From positions 29,016,001 to 29,080,000 of the forward strand of contig NC_091046.1 in NCBI RefSeq assembly GCF_963966145.1: a DNA stretch of 64,000 nucleotides, read 5' to 3'. The DNA is from Tenebrio molitor (Eukaryota > Arthropoda > Insecta > Coleoptera > Tenebrionidae). Made by a program: the position numbers and the translations under genes. A model generated the notes under the pieces. The model made no database searches and was not told the origin of the DNA. It was given only the letters and a program-made list of their open reading frames with translations. Below, in pieces: positions 39,962 to 51,343 of this stretch (positions are counted from its first letter, which is position 1; each line of letters opens with the position of its first letter).

Positions 39962-40702
39962 TACAGGCTGTCTTAAAAAAAAAACTTATAACTCTACTAA
40001 TGATGATCCAAATGAAAACAGTTATACAGGAAACGAAATGACTAAAAACACTACAAACCTGAGTGAGCATCTCATTTTTTTACCATCTATACATTTATGG
40101 CAATGGGCAACTTTCAAATGGTAACCTATAATTTTTTTATTATTTCTGTTTGAATTTTTATTTTCTGATTGTAATGGCATAAAAAAAACTATACCCATTG
40201 AGAATAAAATTTCCGAGAAAAAAAGGAAAATATGTTGCATCAAAATTAGATTTATTGTCATATTAATAAAAAAATCAAGTCAACCGACCTCCATTATTCA
40301 ATGATTTTTATGAATTATAATTAAATAAATAAAATTTGCTACATGAAACGTGCGTAAAATTGACATTTAAGTGAAGTCCAGCACACTACCAACAAATTTT
40401 CGTTTCTGAAACAAGGATAAATCTAATTTTAATGCAACATATTTTCCTTTTTTTCTCGGAAATTTTGTTGTCAAAGGGTATAGTTTTTTTATGCCATTAC
40501 AATCAGAAAAAAAAAACTCTAACAGAATCAATAAAAAAATAGAGATTATTTTTGAAAAATAAAAGAGTGGATGGTATAAAAATTATATGCTCACTCAGGT
40601 TTGTAGTGTTTTTAGAGACATTTCGTTTCCTGTTTAATTTTTTGCATTTGGGCCATCAATAGCAAAGTTATAGCGTGGGCTGTTTTTTTTTTGACATCTG
40701 TA
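39962..40702. mobile_element. Foldback element, TACAGGCTGTCTTAAAAAAA ends
   Basis: Arms include ACAGGAAACGAAATG, AACACTACAAACCTGAGTGA, and ATATGTTGCATCAAAATTAG, each answered in complement at 40420-40640. The centre is near 40320; AT-rich, non-coding. Confidence 0.82.
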
Positions 40703-41029
40703 TATGAAAATTACTTTAAACACGAGGATGACAGAATTCATGCAGAACTCCAGAACGAATTGATGAAATTAAAAAATCAAGCCATTGTTGCATACCAGAA
40801 CATATAGAGATCTTTCTATGTGACTAAAGTCTTAAATGTTACGCCACTGGCTCTTGCGTTTCTGTATCCAGCTATGACGATTGGACACGAAGCTCCATTC
40901 GATATGCGCCGGAATTTGCCAACTAAGAATGTCCGAGCTGTACATACTTTTGAATTTGTGAAAATTCATATACTGGTGTTCTAATTTTTTTCGGAATCCA
41001 GTATGTATTTTTTGTAGTACTTTACAATA

Positions 41030-41307
41030 TATTGGGTGATTCAAAATGATTGTGGCCAAGTATGGCAACTATGTACGAAAATGTATGTGGCAACTGTGTG
41101 GGTAGGGTAGAGTTGATATTTCTTTGACAATTCATAGTCGCGCAATTTTGAAAACTGTCAAATCAATGTGTAATGATATCAAAAAAATCAAATGCACGCT
41201 TATGAAATGTCATATAAATGACAACTCTACCTCATCCACACAGTTGCCACATACATTTTCGTACATAGTTGCAATACTTGGCCACAATCATTTGGAATCA
41301 CCCAATA
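41030..41307. mobile_element. MITE, TATTGGGTGATTCAAAATGA ends
   Basis: Arms TTGGGTGATTCAAAATGATT, GTGGCCAAGTATGGCAACTA, TGTACGAAAATGTATGTGGC and complement at 41230-41307. TA borders. Degenerate relative at 12850-13046. Confidence 0.93.
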
Positions 41308-41491
41308 GTTTACTTGAGAAACTGGTTCATTAAGTTATTACCTTTTCGTTTACAGTTAAAATAAATTCAAAATTCAAAAGGATTCATGTAGCCAAAATTA
41401 GTCCAATTTACGGTACCTAATTAAGCTACAGTGTGAAACAAAATGATTTTCATCTAAAGTTGACTTAAGTTACAAAAAAACACTGCATTTG

Positions 41492-41901
41492 TACTATTGG
41501 GGACAAATTACTTTGGTCGTCAAAGTCAGTTGACTGACATAAAGTTGTAAAGCACGCATTAGGACGGTTAACCTTATTTTTTACTACTGTCAACCACTGT
41601 CACTGTCAAACTCATCATTGCAAAATGTTAAATACCGAAAAAAGGCCAACTGAAGGAGATATTCCTAGGAGGAAAAATTGAAAAGGTTTCCACAAGGTAA
41701 TTTGGCCCAAGGACAATCCCCCAGAAACAAGGGAGATGATTCTAAATTTTTGAATGGTGGAAGGTGCCATATTTTTGACAAGAGAAAAGTCAATAATTTG
41801 AAATTGTCATCACTATTGACTTGACGTTAATGCTTGGTTTACATTAATTTGTTTTGAACTGACAGCAAAATGATGACCAAAGTATTTTGTCCCCAATAGT
41901 A
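41492..41901. mobile_element. MITE, TACTATTGGGGACAAATTAC family, copy 2 (nested)
   Basis: Same termini and interior as 23579-23994; 410 bp against 416 bp, a recent pair. TA borders. Confidence 0.92.
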
Positions 41902-42169
41902 ACAGCACTTTTATGAAATTAGTCATTTGAAATTACTTTAAAACTGTACTTATATGGAAAATATTCAACCCAAACTATGATTTTCTGGTCCTGTGCCTTT
42001 ATTTGGTTCAAAAATATGAAAAAAATGGTGCTGCAAATGACAAGTGGTTTTTTGCACCTTGAGTCAACTATACTTACCACTGCATTACCCTTGTAAATTC
42101 CGAAGTGCCGATCTACAAAAAAAAGAAGGCAGTACCCTAACCTCAAAATACACATCAAAATTCGAATGT

Positions 42170-42585
42170 GATTTACTGCGAAGGGATGATCAAGTCCAAA
42201 GCTGATATTGAAATTGAAAACGAAGCCAATAAAAGCGAGTCACAGCAAGTGTTGAAAGTGGCCACCATTCTGCTGCATACTACACGACGTTTCATATTAT
42301 TAAAAATGTGCTGCAATATATCGACCAACTTTTCAAGAAATCCCAAATTTTCTCGACTAGTATGAACTGTTGCTCCGTCTTGCTGGGGAAATCTCTCGCC
42401 AATTTAGCGAACGTGGTGGTGCAATGGAGTTTCTTCAAAAATTTTGTTTGGAAACCTAAGCTTTACATTGAGGCATTGAATATTGCCATTCCATTCCCCA
42501 TTTACTACCCATCCAGATCGGAAATACGCCTCAATAATGAAAGTGTTTTCTTGCAACGTAACATTTTAATCGTTTGTTAATTTAA
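42170..42585 (-). pseudogene. DUF4817-type transposase with internal deletion
   Basis: Minus frames show the HTH domain LQENTFIIEAYFRSGWVVNG, EWNGNIQ. They jump directly to the second catalytic block FPQQDGATVHTSRENLGFLE (Asp visible) and then to a C-terminal NNMKRRVVCSRMVATF-like end. The part between the HTH and QQDGATVH, including the first catalytic Asp, is gone. This ties the TACAGTGTG MITEs to a DUF4817 transposase source. Confidence 0.75.
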
Positions 42586-42741
42586 TTTAGTAAATTGTAA
42601 CAACTGTCAATTTGACTGATGACATTTATTGACAGAACTACATAGCTAGGCACTTCAGAAACAGTAGAGCGGTGCAGGAAAATTTAAATGTGCAAAAATT
42701 CCAAAGTTAATTAGTTGACAATCATTTTGTTCCACACTGTG

Positions 42742-43645
42742 TTTTAGGAGATCGTCGGCCGTATGTTTGGCCTAGGTAAAACTAATATTGTCAGAAGACA
42801 ATCGATTGTACTGGTTCGACCTAGGTCATTCAAGTTTTACAGGTAACGGAAGAATACACATCTGATGTTATTTTAATACAAACTTATTGCATTGCTGATT
42901 TAGCAATTTCAAGAAAATCTTCCTAGTCAAAAAAAAAAACTGTTATGTCAATTAGAAAGTAAAAAATGAAGTTTTATCAGGGGGTCATTCACGAAATCCG
43001 GTAAGGCTCGATAAGACATAAGACACCATGACAACTGGTATTGTTGAAGCACTGTAATTACAGTTTCGTTAATGATTTACAAATTAGCTCAGTTTCGTGA
43101 ATCTACCCCTCGGTCTATATTAAACTTAATTTTGTATTTAATCACTACTCTGATGGAACACTTCTGGAACGAAATCTATGAATTGTCGAAAATTTCACGG
43201 ACCAAGAACGAATTAGTTCTACTTAGTTTGTCACACAGTCCTTTAGCATTAGTGAACATTTAATTTTTGACAGTAAATTTCAACAGAGAACGTTGTACTA
43301 TTATAATTTCGTATTAGACAGTGAAATCTCGATGAATCGTTTTCTAAACAGAATACAAAATAACGACGAATATGGAAAAATAACAGATACGAGAAAATTA
43401 TAGGGAACTAAACAAAGCAAACAATACAAGGCAAAAAATGAGTAATATAGCATCTAATTCTGAAAATTTTACTGTACTTGGGTTTTTGTTTAATTTAGCC
43501 TTGTCGCTCATGTTCAACCAGAAGTTGAATTAAAATGTATGTCTAGGTGTTAACTACTAACTAATTCGTTTTCATTTGTGCTTTATTATTAAGGAAGGTT
43601 CGTAAAGATTCTTAAAACAAACCTTTCTTGTGAAGTAGATCTTGT
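42742..43645. other. Non-coding stretch
   Basis: No repeat pair or gene recognised. Could be intronic to the possible exon that follows. Confidence 0.35.
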
Positions 43646-43677
43646 TTGATAGGTGATTCTTCTTGTTCCGTTAGTGT

Positions 43678-43849
43678 GCCGTATCCTACTGACCATGAGC
43701 AAATTGCCCTACGTCTCTCCCTTCGTGTCGGTGGATCAGCCCAAGCTGCACTTAGACACACTCTTCGCCTTCCTGTCACACCTCCACGTAATGGTAATGA
43801 TGTATTATCGCCACAAAGTGGCTGGATGGGCAATGTCATGTTGAAGTAA
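43678..43849 (+). CDS. Possible terminal coding exon of an unassigned gene
   Basis: A plausible acceptor (TTCTTCTTGTTCCGTTAG) precedes an open + frame reading VPYPTDHEQIALRLSLRVGG, SAQAALRHTLRLPVTPPRNG, then NDVLSPQSGWMGNVMLK and TAA. The block is near 50% GC in a 65-70% AT setting, as an old coding exon would be, and no repeat covers it. I do not recognise the protein and cannot place upstream exons, which could lie far away across TE-rich introns. Antisense and +1 frames are also open here, so coding direction is not certain. Confidence 0.38.
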
Positions 43850-45307
43850 TTTCGTAAATTTACGTGAAGACCAAAACTTGAGTTCTTTTATAGCCTAAAA
43901 TATAAAAAATAATCATCTTAAAATGTTTTTCCATTCCATACAGAAAATCTTTTGTTTGAATCGGAAGACTCATTTATACTTTAAATAATAAGGCTGCGTG
44001 ACAGAAAAACAGTCACGAATAGGAAAGGAGCGTTGCCCTGATGGAACAGCATACCTTTGCTGAATTTTCCCCTTTTTTTTTGATAGTATCGCTTTCTTCA
44101 GAAAGTCACTTTATTTGAACACCAAAAACAATGTTCCCCTAACTTTTCCTGTTAAGGCAGTTGCACAGTTAAACCTACTAATTCAACTTGATACTTTAAA
44201 GTTTAAAAAAATTGACAAAAAGATACGAGCATTAAAAAATTGTGGTCAAGTTATGTGATGTATACAGGGTGTTAGGGAATGGTCTCCCAAGAATTTCAGG
44301 GTGAGTTTATCAGGGAAAATGTGGTCGAAAACCTTTATACCGCTTTTGGATACATTGAACGGTTTTCTGAAAATAAAATCGTTCCCTGTTGTTTTGGGAC
44401 CGCTGAAATATTGCTTTGTGCATGTGCTATGTTTCGATTTAAAAATTTACTACTGTCAAAGTCTACACTTTGTCTTGATCTATCTTTTATCCGTCGGCTG
44501 CAAAGATTACAATAGATTACAACGCCAGAATATTCTATCGAGTAGTATGCAGATATGCATTTTGTGTATGGGGAATGTAGCGCGCTGCTGTCCGAAGGTA
44601 TGCTTATGTAGGGGCAAACGGAGGATATTTTAAGCATTTATTATGAATGTTTTCAATACAAATACAAATAAATAAAGTTACACAGAAATTAACGAATCTT
44701 ATTAAGGTCAGTCCTAGATTTCAAATCCCTTTAGAAGTTTAGAGGTTGATCGAGATGTGGTATCACAAATGAAGCTGCACAAATAATTTCAGTTCATTGC
44801 AGCAATAAAAGGTGACTTACCTCAAGGTAAATATCTAGATAGATATTTCGAAATTAATTATTGATTTTGTCAATAAAAAATGCAGTCCTGGTACTTTTTG
44901 ATGATCTATTATGCCAGGGAAATATTTAAAACCGAAACGTCATTGTGACAGTAGGTACTCGATAAAATCTGACATGAGGCATTGTTGTTTTTGATTGCTA
45001 AGCAATTGACTTTCATTACAAAATGTTAACTATAGTTTATCTCAATTCTAAATTTCCACCACCTGTTGAATTATGTTGGCAAAATAAAAATATTTCTAAA
45101 TTGGGGATTCTTATAACCAAAGTTGGCAATATAATTATTTTATAAACATGATTCGAAAACATTAAAATTAGGTCATAAGTTTATTTTGCTTTTAGAATTT
45201 GGTTTTCTACCTTCTTACTTGCTGCATTTAAAAAAAGGTTTTCATTCTTTTCCTTTATTCTAAAATTTTGAGTTGTAAAAACGGAGATTGACAGATAACC
45301 TAACAAA
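43850..45307. other. Mostly unassigned; one-sided TACAGGGTGTTAGGG end
   Basis: TACAGGGTGTTAGGGAATGG at 44264 looks like a transposon end, but no partner was found. A CACCACCTGTTGAATTATGT fragment near 45058 belongs to the CAACAGGTGGTG module group. Confidence 0.4.
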
Positions 45308-46044
45308 TACCGGGTGGGGCATCGTATACGCGCACGCGAGAAATCGCGACTTCTAATTAAATAAAATTGTCGAAATTTTTCAGACTTACCTGGCTATTGG
45401 TAAGGTACATTTCATAATTTTTTGATAATTTTTCACTTACAAACAAAGCCAAAAAAAATTAAAATGTAAATTTCAACCAAAAAATCAAATTCTGATTTTT
45501 ATACTAACCTACCCAGATTCACTTCCTATAATTATTTACGAAATCTACGGAAAAAAATACCAATTAGATTTTGAATTAAACGCAGTTTTACATTTCAACT
45601 TTCAAAATCATTTTTATTTATGACCTGCTACTTGTGCTGTCGTAAATTTAGGTGACAATGGAAACTGTCAATTTTATGGCAAAAAGGTTTAAAACGGTCG
45701 GCTGTACCTTTGTTGGGAAATTATACGATTGTGCCCTAAATTACCCGTCTGGTTTACGTTTAAATAAAAAAGCGAATTATTTAGCTAACCAAGTCAATTG
45801 TGCCACCAGGGTTTGATGGGCTACCAGATACAGATTCATTTAGTGTAAAAACTTTATAGGTAAATTAATAGTTAATTTCAGAAAACTAATAAAACTGTTT
45901 CGGCCTTATTTATTAACAAAAATGTTTTAAAAAATTCTCAAATGTACCTTATCAATAATTAGTCAGGTATATAAAATTTCACCGATTTTATTTAATTAGA
46001 AGTCGCGATTTCTGGCCTGCGCATATACGATGCCCCACCCGGTA
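45308..46044. mobile_element. TIR element, TACCGGGTGGGGCATCGTAT ends
   Basis: Left TACCGGGTGGGGCATCGTAT, GAAATCGCGACTTCTAATTA; right is the complement. TA borders, 737 bp, non-coding. Confidence 0.92.
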
Positions 46045-46977
46045 CAATCTGACGCATTTTTCACCAAACAGTGTTGCCAGTTGTATTTCCAACGTAGAAT
46101 GCAGTGTTGGTGAAAATTTAGAATCGAGACAGGCTTTATTTATTTAATTATTACAACAATAAAATGGTGCAAAAGCTCCCAAACAGTGTGGCACTATTGC
46201 ATAAACAATGCGGATACCCAACAATGCATATGCATCATTTGAAATGCATCCATAGTTACAAATAAAGCAGGAAAACTAATTTATAGGTAACTCAACTACT
46301 TAACATCAACAACAGGATTGGTCAGTTTAAATTGCTTCTTTCCTAATCACTATTTAAGATAGATTTTTTTGAACATTTTTCCTATTATTCCCAGAAGATG
46401 ATGAATTCACCGTATTATTTCGGTCCGCCAGTTCTGATAGACCCTGTATGTTACCGCTAATATGCGAAATCAGGTTTTATGCACAATACCCAGAGATTTT
46501 AGTTAATATGCATAATAACTAATATCTCTAGATAATATGCATAAACCCCAGAGATTTCAGTGCTTATGAATAATATCTTGAAAATTTTAATTACTATGCG
46601 TAATACACTAAATTCTTCAGTTATTTATCTAAACTAGAGGTCGCCCAGCGGTCGAAATTCGACCGTTTTCATTAAATTTTTAAGTTTGAACGTTACTGAG
46701 ATTTTTTTTTATCAGAGTATACCTCTATAATTATCGCATATAATTTTTTTGAATTTTGTTCTATTACGTCAGCTGCGAACGTTTACAAATACCTCATTTC
46801 ATTATGCACTAATTTTCGAGTTATTTGAAAAATACGAACGATAGGAAAAATGAGGTATAGTTTGGCTATGCCATATTTAAAAACAATAAATAACATGTGT
46901 TTCTATTTTTAATACCTATATTTTTTATTGAAACAAAAAAACCGGGCGGTTAAAAAAATAAAATGTCTTGTTGAACT

Positions 46978-47146
46978 TAAGCTTGTTTGACACGACGCTA
47001 AATTTTGTAGAAAATTTGTTAGAAAATGAGCGAGACCCTCGATCAGGATCATAGTCTGTCTTTGTCAGATCCTGACCATTCATTGGTCCTCTCTCATTTT
47101 CTAACAAATTTTCTACAAAATTTAGCATCGTGTCATACAGCCTTTA
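46978..47146. mobile_element. Palindromic MITE, TGTTTGACACGATGC family, copy 2
   Basis: Same arms as 13047-13233, 169 bp, TA borders. Inserted in the Helitron between its 3' end and helicase relic. Confidence 0.92.
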
Positions 47147-47205
47147 AAATAAAATTTCATCGTTTGCTAAATGCCCTTGGCCGTTATATTCAGAAATATA
47201 AAATC

Positions 47206-47544
47206 TCAAGCCATTGAATGATCGAACTCTACTTGCTGCGACGTACAGTTGAAAACTGGCTGCCTCAATAAAATTGCAATTTTTTCGAATGTTTGTTTTT
47301 GAAACTTATTTATTGTCACCGCAAATGCAGCTATAATTGCAAATTGACTTCTTTGAAAATTAAATGGTAAAATAGTACCTGAATATGTTAAATTTATACG
47401 TGGAATCAAAATTCTCTTATTGCGTTCCGTTCCAGTTAAAACTTCGCAATCAATAGCATTGCGATGCATAAAGTTGATGCATCTTCTTGTTCCATAGACT
47501 AATGCTTCCTTTGTATTTAAGTTTCTGATCAGTAAAACGTGCAA
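47206..47544 (-). pseudogene. Helitron Pif1-like helicase, C-terminal fragment
   Basis: Minus frame LLIRNLNTKEALVYGTRRCI, DCEVLTGTERNKRILIPRIN, LPFNFQRSQFAIIAAFAVTI, NKFQKQTFEKIAILLRQPVF. This matches the end of the Pif1-type helicase of RepHel proteins (LLRNLN...G.CNGTRL, FIPRI, AFAMTINK.QGQT). In the usual NKSQGQT, Gly and Ser are changed (NKFQKQT). About 105 residues; Rep and the Walker motifs are absent. Confidence 0.88.
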
Positions 47545-47806
47545 TTATATATCTTTCAATACTAACTTATGTGGTGGCAAACCACTAATAGTCAAAGAAT
47601 TTTGTATTTCACTCCGAAGAGTTTTTTTTTATGAATAATCTAAATAAACTCCCTCTTGGAGTGGATTTCACTGCGGGGGGATTAAATCAATTACAAATCA
47701 TCCATTCCGCATTCGCTCCAAATTACCAAATTTACTCCGCATTTGCTCCGCTAATTTTTTACAGTGTATGAATGTTTTGATATTTGTAACAACAAATTTA
47801 AACATT

Positions 47807-48405
47807 TATGCACCAAATTAAATGGCTCTAAATAGGCTAAAAAAAGCCCTAAAAAATTCACATATAGGTCCAAGGGCTTCAGGGCTAAACTGTCAAAAAA
47901 AATTTTTTTTCAAATGCGAACACATCATTTTTTTAACACTTCTGATAGAGATTTTTATTCTAAAAAGAACAGTGTATCATCACAAGTGTACACTTACCTA
48001 CCCAAAATACAAAAGAAAGTTAAAAAATGATACTATCGTCGATGCTTAAACTGCGCTCTGTACGTGCAATCCTAAATGTTATTACATATTTGTCATTTGT
48101 TTTTCCAATTAACTTAATTTGGTTAATTTATTACATTGTAACGCAATGAATTTTGATAGCTTCTCGTGCTCATCATTTGTTTCAAAATGTAGTGTTATTT
48201 AAAAAAAATGTTTTCTTATATGAGGTTACACATGTCATACATTGTTGTTTTCAGAATAAAAATCTCTATCAGAATTACTAAAAAAAAGTGTGTGTCGGTA
48301 TTTGAAAAAAATATTTTGACAGTTTAACCTTGAAGCACTTTGGGTTTTACGTGAATTTAGTACGCCATTTTGTACCTTATTCACAACCATTTAATTTGGT
48401 GTATA
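47807..48405. mobile_element. Foldback element, CACCAAATTAAATGG ends
   Basis: Left TATGCACCAAATTAAATGG; right CCATTTAATTTGGTGTATA. The inner arms CTGATAGAGATTTTTATTCT and AAACTGTCAAAAAAAATTTT are likewise repeated in complement. Confidence 0.85.
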
Positions 48406-48582
48406 GATAATTAAAATCCTCCGAATAATAAGGGAGCTATGGATTTGTCTCTTTTTTTGGGGACGCCTGTATATTATACATAAATTTTATCTTTCTGCAC
48501 TCCTTCTCCACATAAACTTTAACTATGCCAAATCTCACACTCCTCCGTGCGTGCCATTTACTTAAAAAGGGGTACAACGTAT

Positions 48583-48833
48583 AGTTCTCCCAGAGCTGCA
48601 ACGGTTTTATGGCAGGGTACCATTGTACAAAAGTTAACAACACCGACAATAGGTTTAAACCGCAAGTACAACCCCTAATCGTAAATTCGTCCAAGTACTA
48701 CCCTGTAAACTGACAGGTATAGAACGAAAATGATGATTGACAGGGTCTGTTTATGTCGCTTATCGGCATCTCAACAGGCGTAACAATTATCATTGCCCTG
48801 CCATAAAACCGCTGCAGCTCTGGGAGAACTTTA
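48583..48833. mobile_element. TIR element, GTTCTCCCAGAGCTGCAACG ends
   Basis: AGTTCTCCCAGAGCTGCAAC, GGTTTTATGGCAGGGTA against GCCCTGCCATAAAACCGCTG, CAGCTCTGGGAGAACT. Confidence 0.82.
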
Positions 48834-48857
48834 CAAAGGTTTTCTTTCACGTATTAA

Positions 48858-49265
48858 TACCGGGACATTTTTTTAACATTGAACATAGCCCACACTTATT
48901 CCCTATGTTCAGTTTTAAAAAACACAGGTCAATGCATGTATGTAATCACGTAACCAAGGTAACGAAAATAAGTACTTGACAGTTTAACAAAATGGTCAAG
49001 TTGTTTGAAGAAGAAATACACATAATGCAGTTATTCTATGCCAATTAGAGCATTAGAAATGTGCGTGACATTTCCAATGCAACATATGATAGACCAATTC
49101 CATCAATCGGAACAATTTTTAACATTATTTCAAAATCTCTGGTCTTCGGTATAGTTGGTTGCATAGCAACTCACAATTCATCCAATTCATTGATCTGTGT
49201 TTTTTAAAATTGAACATAGTGAATAAATATGGACTATGTTCAGAGTTAAAAAAAATGTCCCGGTA
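48858..49265. mobile_element. MITE, TACCGGGACATTTTTTTAAC ends
   Basis: Left TACCGGGACATTTTTTTAAC, TTGAACATAG; right CTATGTTCAGAGTTAAAAAA, AATGTCCCGGTA. TA borders, 408 bp. Confidence 0.92.
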
Positions 49266-49452
49266 TATAGATAACTGAATTTATATGCCTGTTATGCATA
49301 ACCACCAAAAAATATGTATAGATATTAAGTACCTATCCATAATTTTAACTCGTGGAGGTTTATTAACCCTATGACAATAAAATAATACTTTGGGACGACT
49401 GCAAAAATGCAAAACCAGAAGGGTAAATAAAACTTGGTAATACTCGTACATA

Positions 49453-50802
49453 TACAGGATGTCCCAGAGTTGCGAAAAAGCTCCATAACTTGTTTGTTCT
49501 TAAAGATATTAACTTTTCCTTTTTTCTAGATGATAGCTACGCTTCTACTGCATATTCGGAAAATATTGCGGTATATCTACAGGCTGTCCCAATATTATAA
49601 AAACACTAAAATTATGTTGTTTTTTTTTTTAATGGAACCTACCCAGTTTGATTTCATTTTTGGATTCTATGCTAAATTGGGAATCAAATCTACACAGGCC
49701 GTTTTTACTTATCTGCCATCGTTTTTGATCAGTGGCGCTTTTTTTACTAGAATTCCGAATTGCAGGGGGAAAATTAATACCTTCCAAATAGTTGCACATA
49801 AAGTAAAATAATTGACGCTGTTTGATTCCTGAATGTTTGCCGCATCTGTTAAGTGTTGACTGAATAACGTGCTTAGTCGCATATGCCTACTGCGATTTTT
49901 TAAGTATAACAAACTAAAAATGCCAAAAACTCATTTTTTTCAAACGGCACCCCGCATTTATTATTGCACTGGTCGAAAGCTTTTTTGACGAGCTTTCCAA
50001 CGGTATAGGGTTTGTATAGTCGAATGTGAAAATCTAGGGTGCTATCTTAAAATCACTAAAATAATTAAATGTTTCATTGTTAAACACTGTTTTGTTGGTT
50101 GATTCCTCTTTATGGAGTGACCATATTGTGTGATCATCTTTTGTTAGGCCTACTAAATTTTTGTATTGTCTTTTTAACGGAAAAATTGCATCAAATTTAG
50201 CAATTTTAGTATAGCACCATAGATTTTCAGATTCGACTATACAAACCTCATATTGTTCAAAAGCTTGTCAAAAAAGCTTTCGACCAGTGCAAAGATAAAT
50301 ACGGGGTGCCATTTGAAAAAAATGAGTTTTTGACATTTTTAGTTTAATTATGTTTAAAAAATCGTAGTAGGCATATGCGACTGAGCAGGTTATTGAGTAA
50401 ACACTCAGCAGATGAGGCAAACATTCAGAAATCAAACAGCGTCAATCACTTTAATTATGTGCAGCAATTTGGAAGGTACGAATTTTCGAAGGAACATCTG
50501 CAATTCGAAATTCTGGTAAAAAAAACGGCCCCTGATCAAAAACGATGGCAGAAAAGTAAAAACAGCCTGTATAAATTTGATTAATAATTTAGCATAAAAT
50601 TCAAAAATAAAATCAAACTGTGTAGGTTCCGTTTAAACAAACATAACTTTAGTGTTTTTATAATATTGAGACACACTGTATACATACGGCAATATTTTCC
50701 GAATGTGCAGTAGAAGCGTAGCTATCATCCAGAAAAAAAGTAAAGTTTTTAATAACCAACAAGTTATGCAGCTTTTTCGCAACTCTAGGACACCTGCATG
50801 TA
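49453..50802. mobile_element. Foldback element containing a second foldback
   Basis: Outer arms: TACAGGATGTCCCAGAGTTG, CGAAAAAGCTCCATAACTTG, GATGATAGCTACGCTTCTAC, answered at 50690-50802. 49578-50680 is inserted in its middle. Confidence 0.9.
49578..50680. mobile_element. Inner foldback, TACAGGCTGTCCCAATATTA ends
   Basis: Arms continue past TACAGGCTGTCCCAATATTA with CTTATCTGCCATCGTTTTTG and AAAGCTTTTTTGACGAGCTT, each answered in complement. The arms take up nearly all of the element. Confidence 0.88.
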
Positions 50803-51100
50803 CCTAAAAATGTATTTGATTAAACACTTAGCATATAGCATCTAATCATAAACTGAGGCACTTTGTTACCCTGATTTATCTAATATTACAAGAAATAAAG
50901 AAAATTTATTTGTTTGAACAAGATGAGCTGTTGTGACATTTTAAATTGCAAAGACGTTCAATTTTTTTGCACTTAGAGCTGTTAGGTACTTCTGCAAAAT
51001 TATATAAATAACTGGAGAATTTAGTACTAAAATTTTAAAGATATTATTCATAAGCACTGAAATCTCTTGGATTTATGCCTATTATCGAGAGATATTAGTT

Positions 51101-51343
51101 GTATCGTCTCGGCGATACAAAGTCGCTGGCGTTTCCAAACGACTTAGTTCAATTTGAAATGCGATTGTGAATGAAACAAATTCGTGTGATTTTCGAGATT
51201 TTTTTGATCTTACTTCGTACAACAACACTGACCAACTCTCACACTCAGGGGACGCCCACCCTTATATACAAGTGGGTGGGGATGCTAATCCCCTGAGGTG
51301 CAAAGAGAAAGCGAGGTACATAACAACAAAAATAGACGGTATT
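51101..51343. mobile_element. Insert in the right arm of the 5-kb hull
   Basis: ATTAGTT occurs on both sides, consistent with a 7-8-bp duplication, and the left arm of the hull lacks the insert. Starts GTATCGTCTCGGCGATAC. Family unknown. Confidence 0.55.

Larger units (their letters stand above)
41427..42741 (-). mobile_element. DUF4817-type transposon, internally deleted, with nested MITE
   Basis: Left TACAGTGTGAAACAAAATGA; right TCATTTTGTTCCACACTG, with the last TA decayed to TG. The shorter relative 19800-20193 shares both subterminal regions. 41492-41901 is a later insertion. Confidence 0.85.
46634..47544 (-). mobile_element. Helitron 3' end with helicase relic
   Basis: On minus the terminus reads hairpin CGGTCGAATTTCGACCG, then CTGGGCGACCT, then CTAG followed by T. 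That is the canonical Helitron end: hairpin, about 11 nt, CTRR, insertion between A and T. The helicase relic on the same strand has its C-terminus toward this end, as expected. The 5' end was not found. Confidence 0.85.

Noticed and set aside
43612..43839. Arg-rich minus frame of 75 codons
   Set aside because: Antisense to the better supported + frame with acceptor and stop; no motif.
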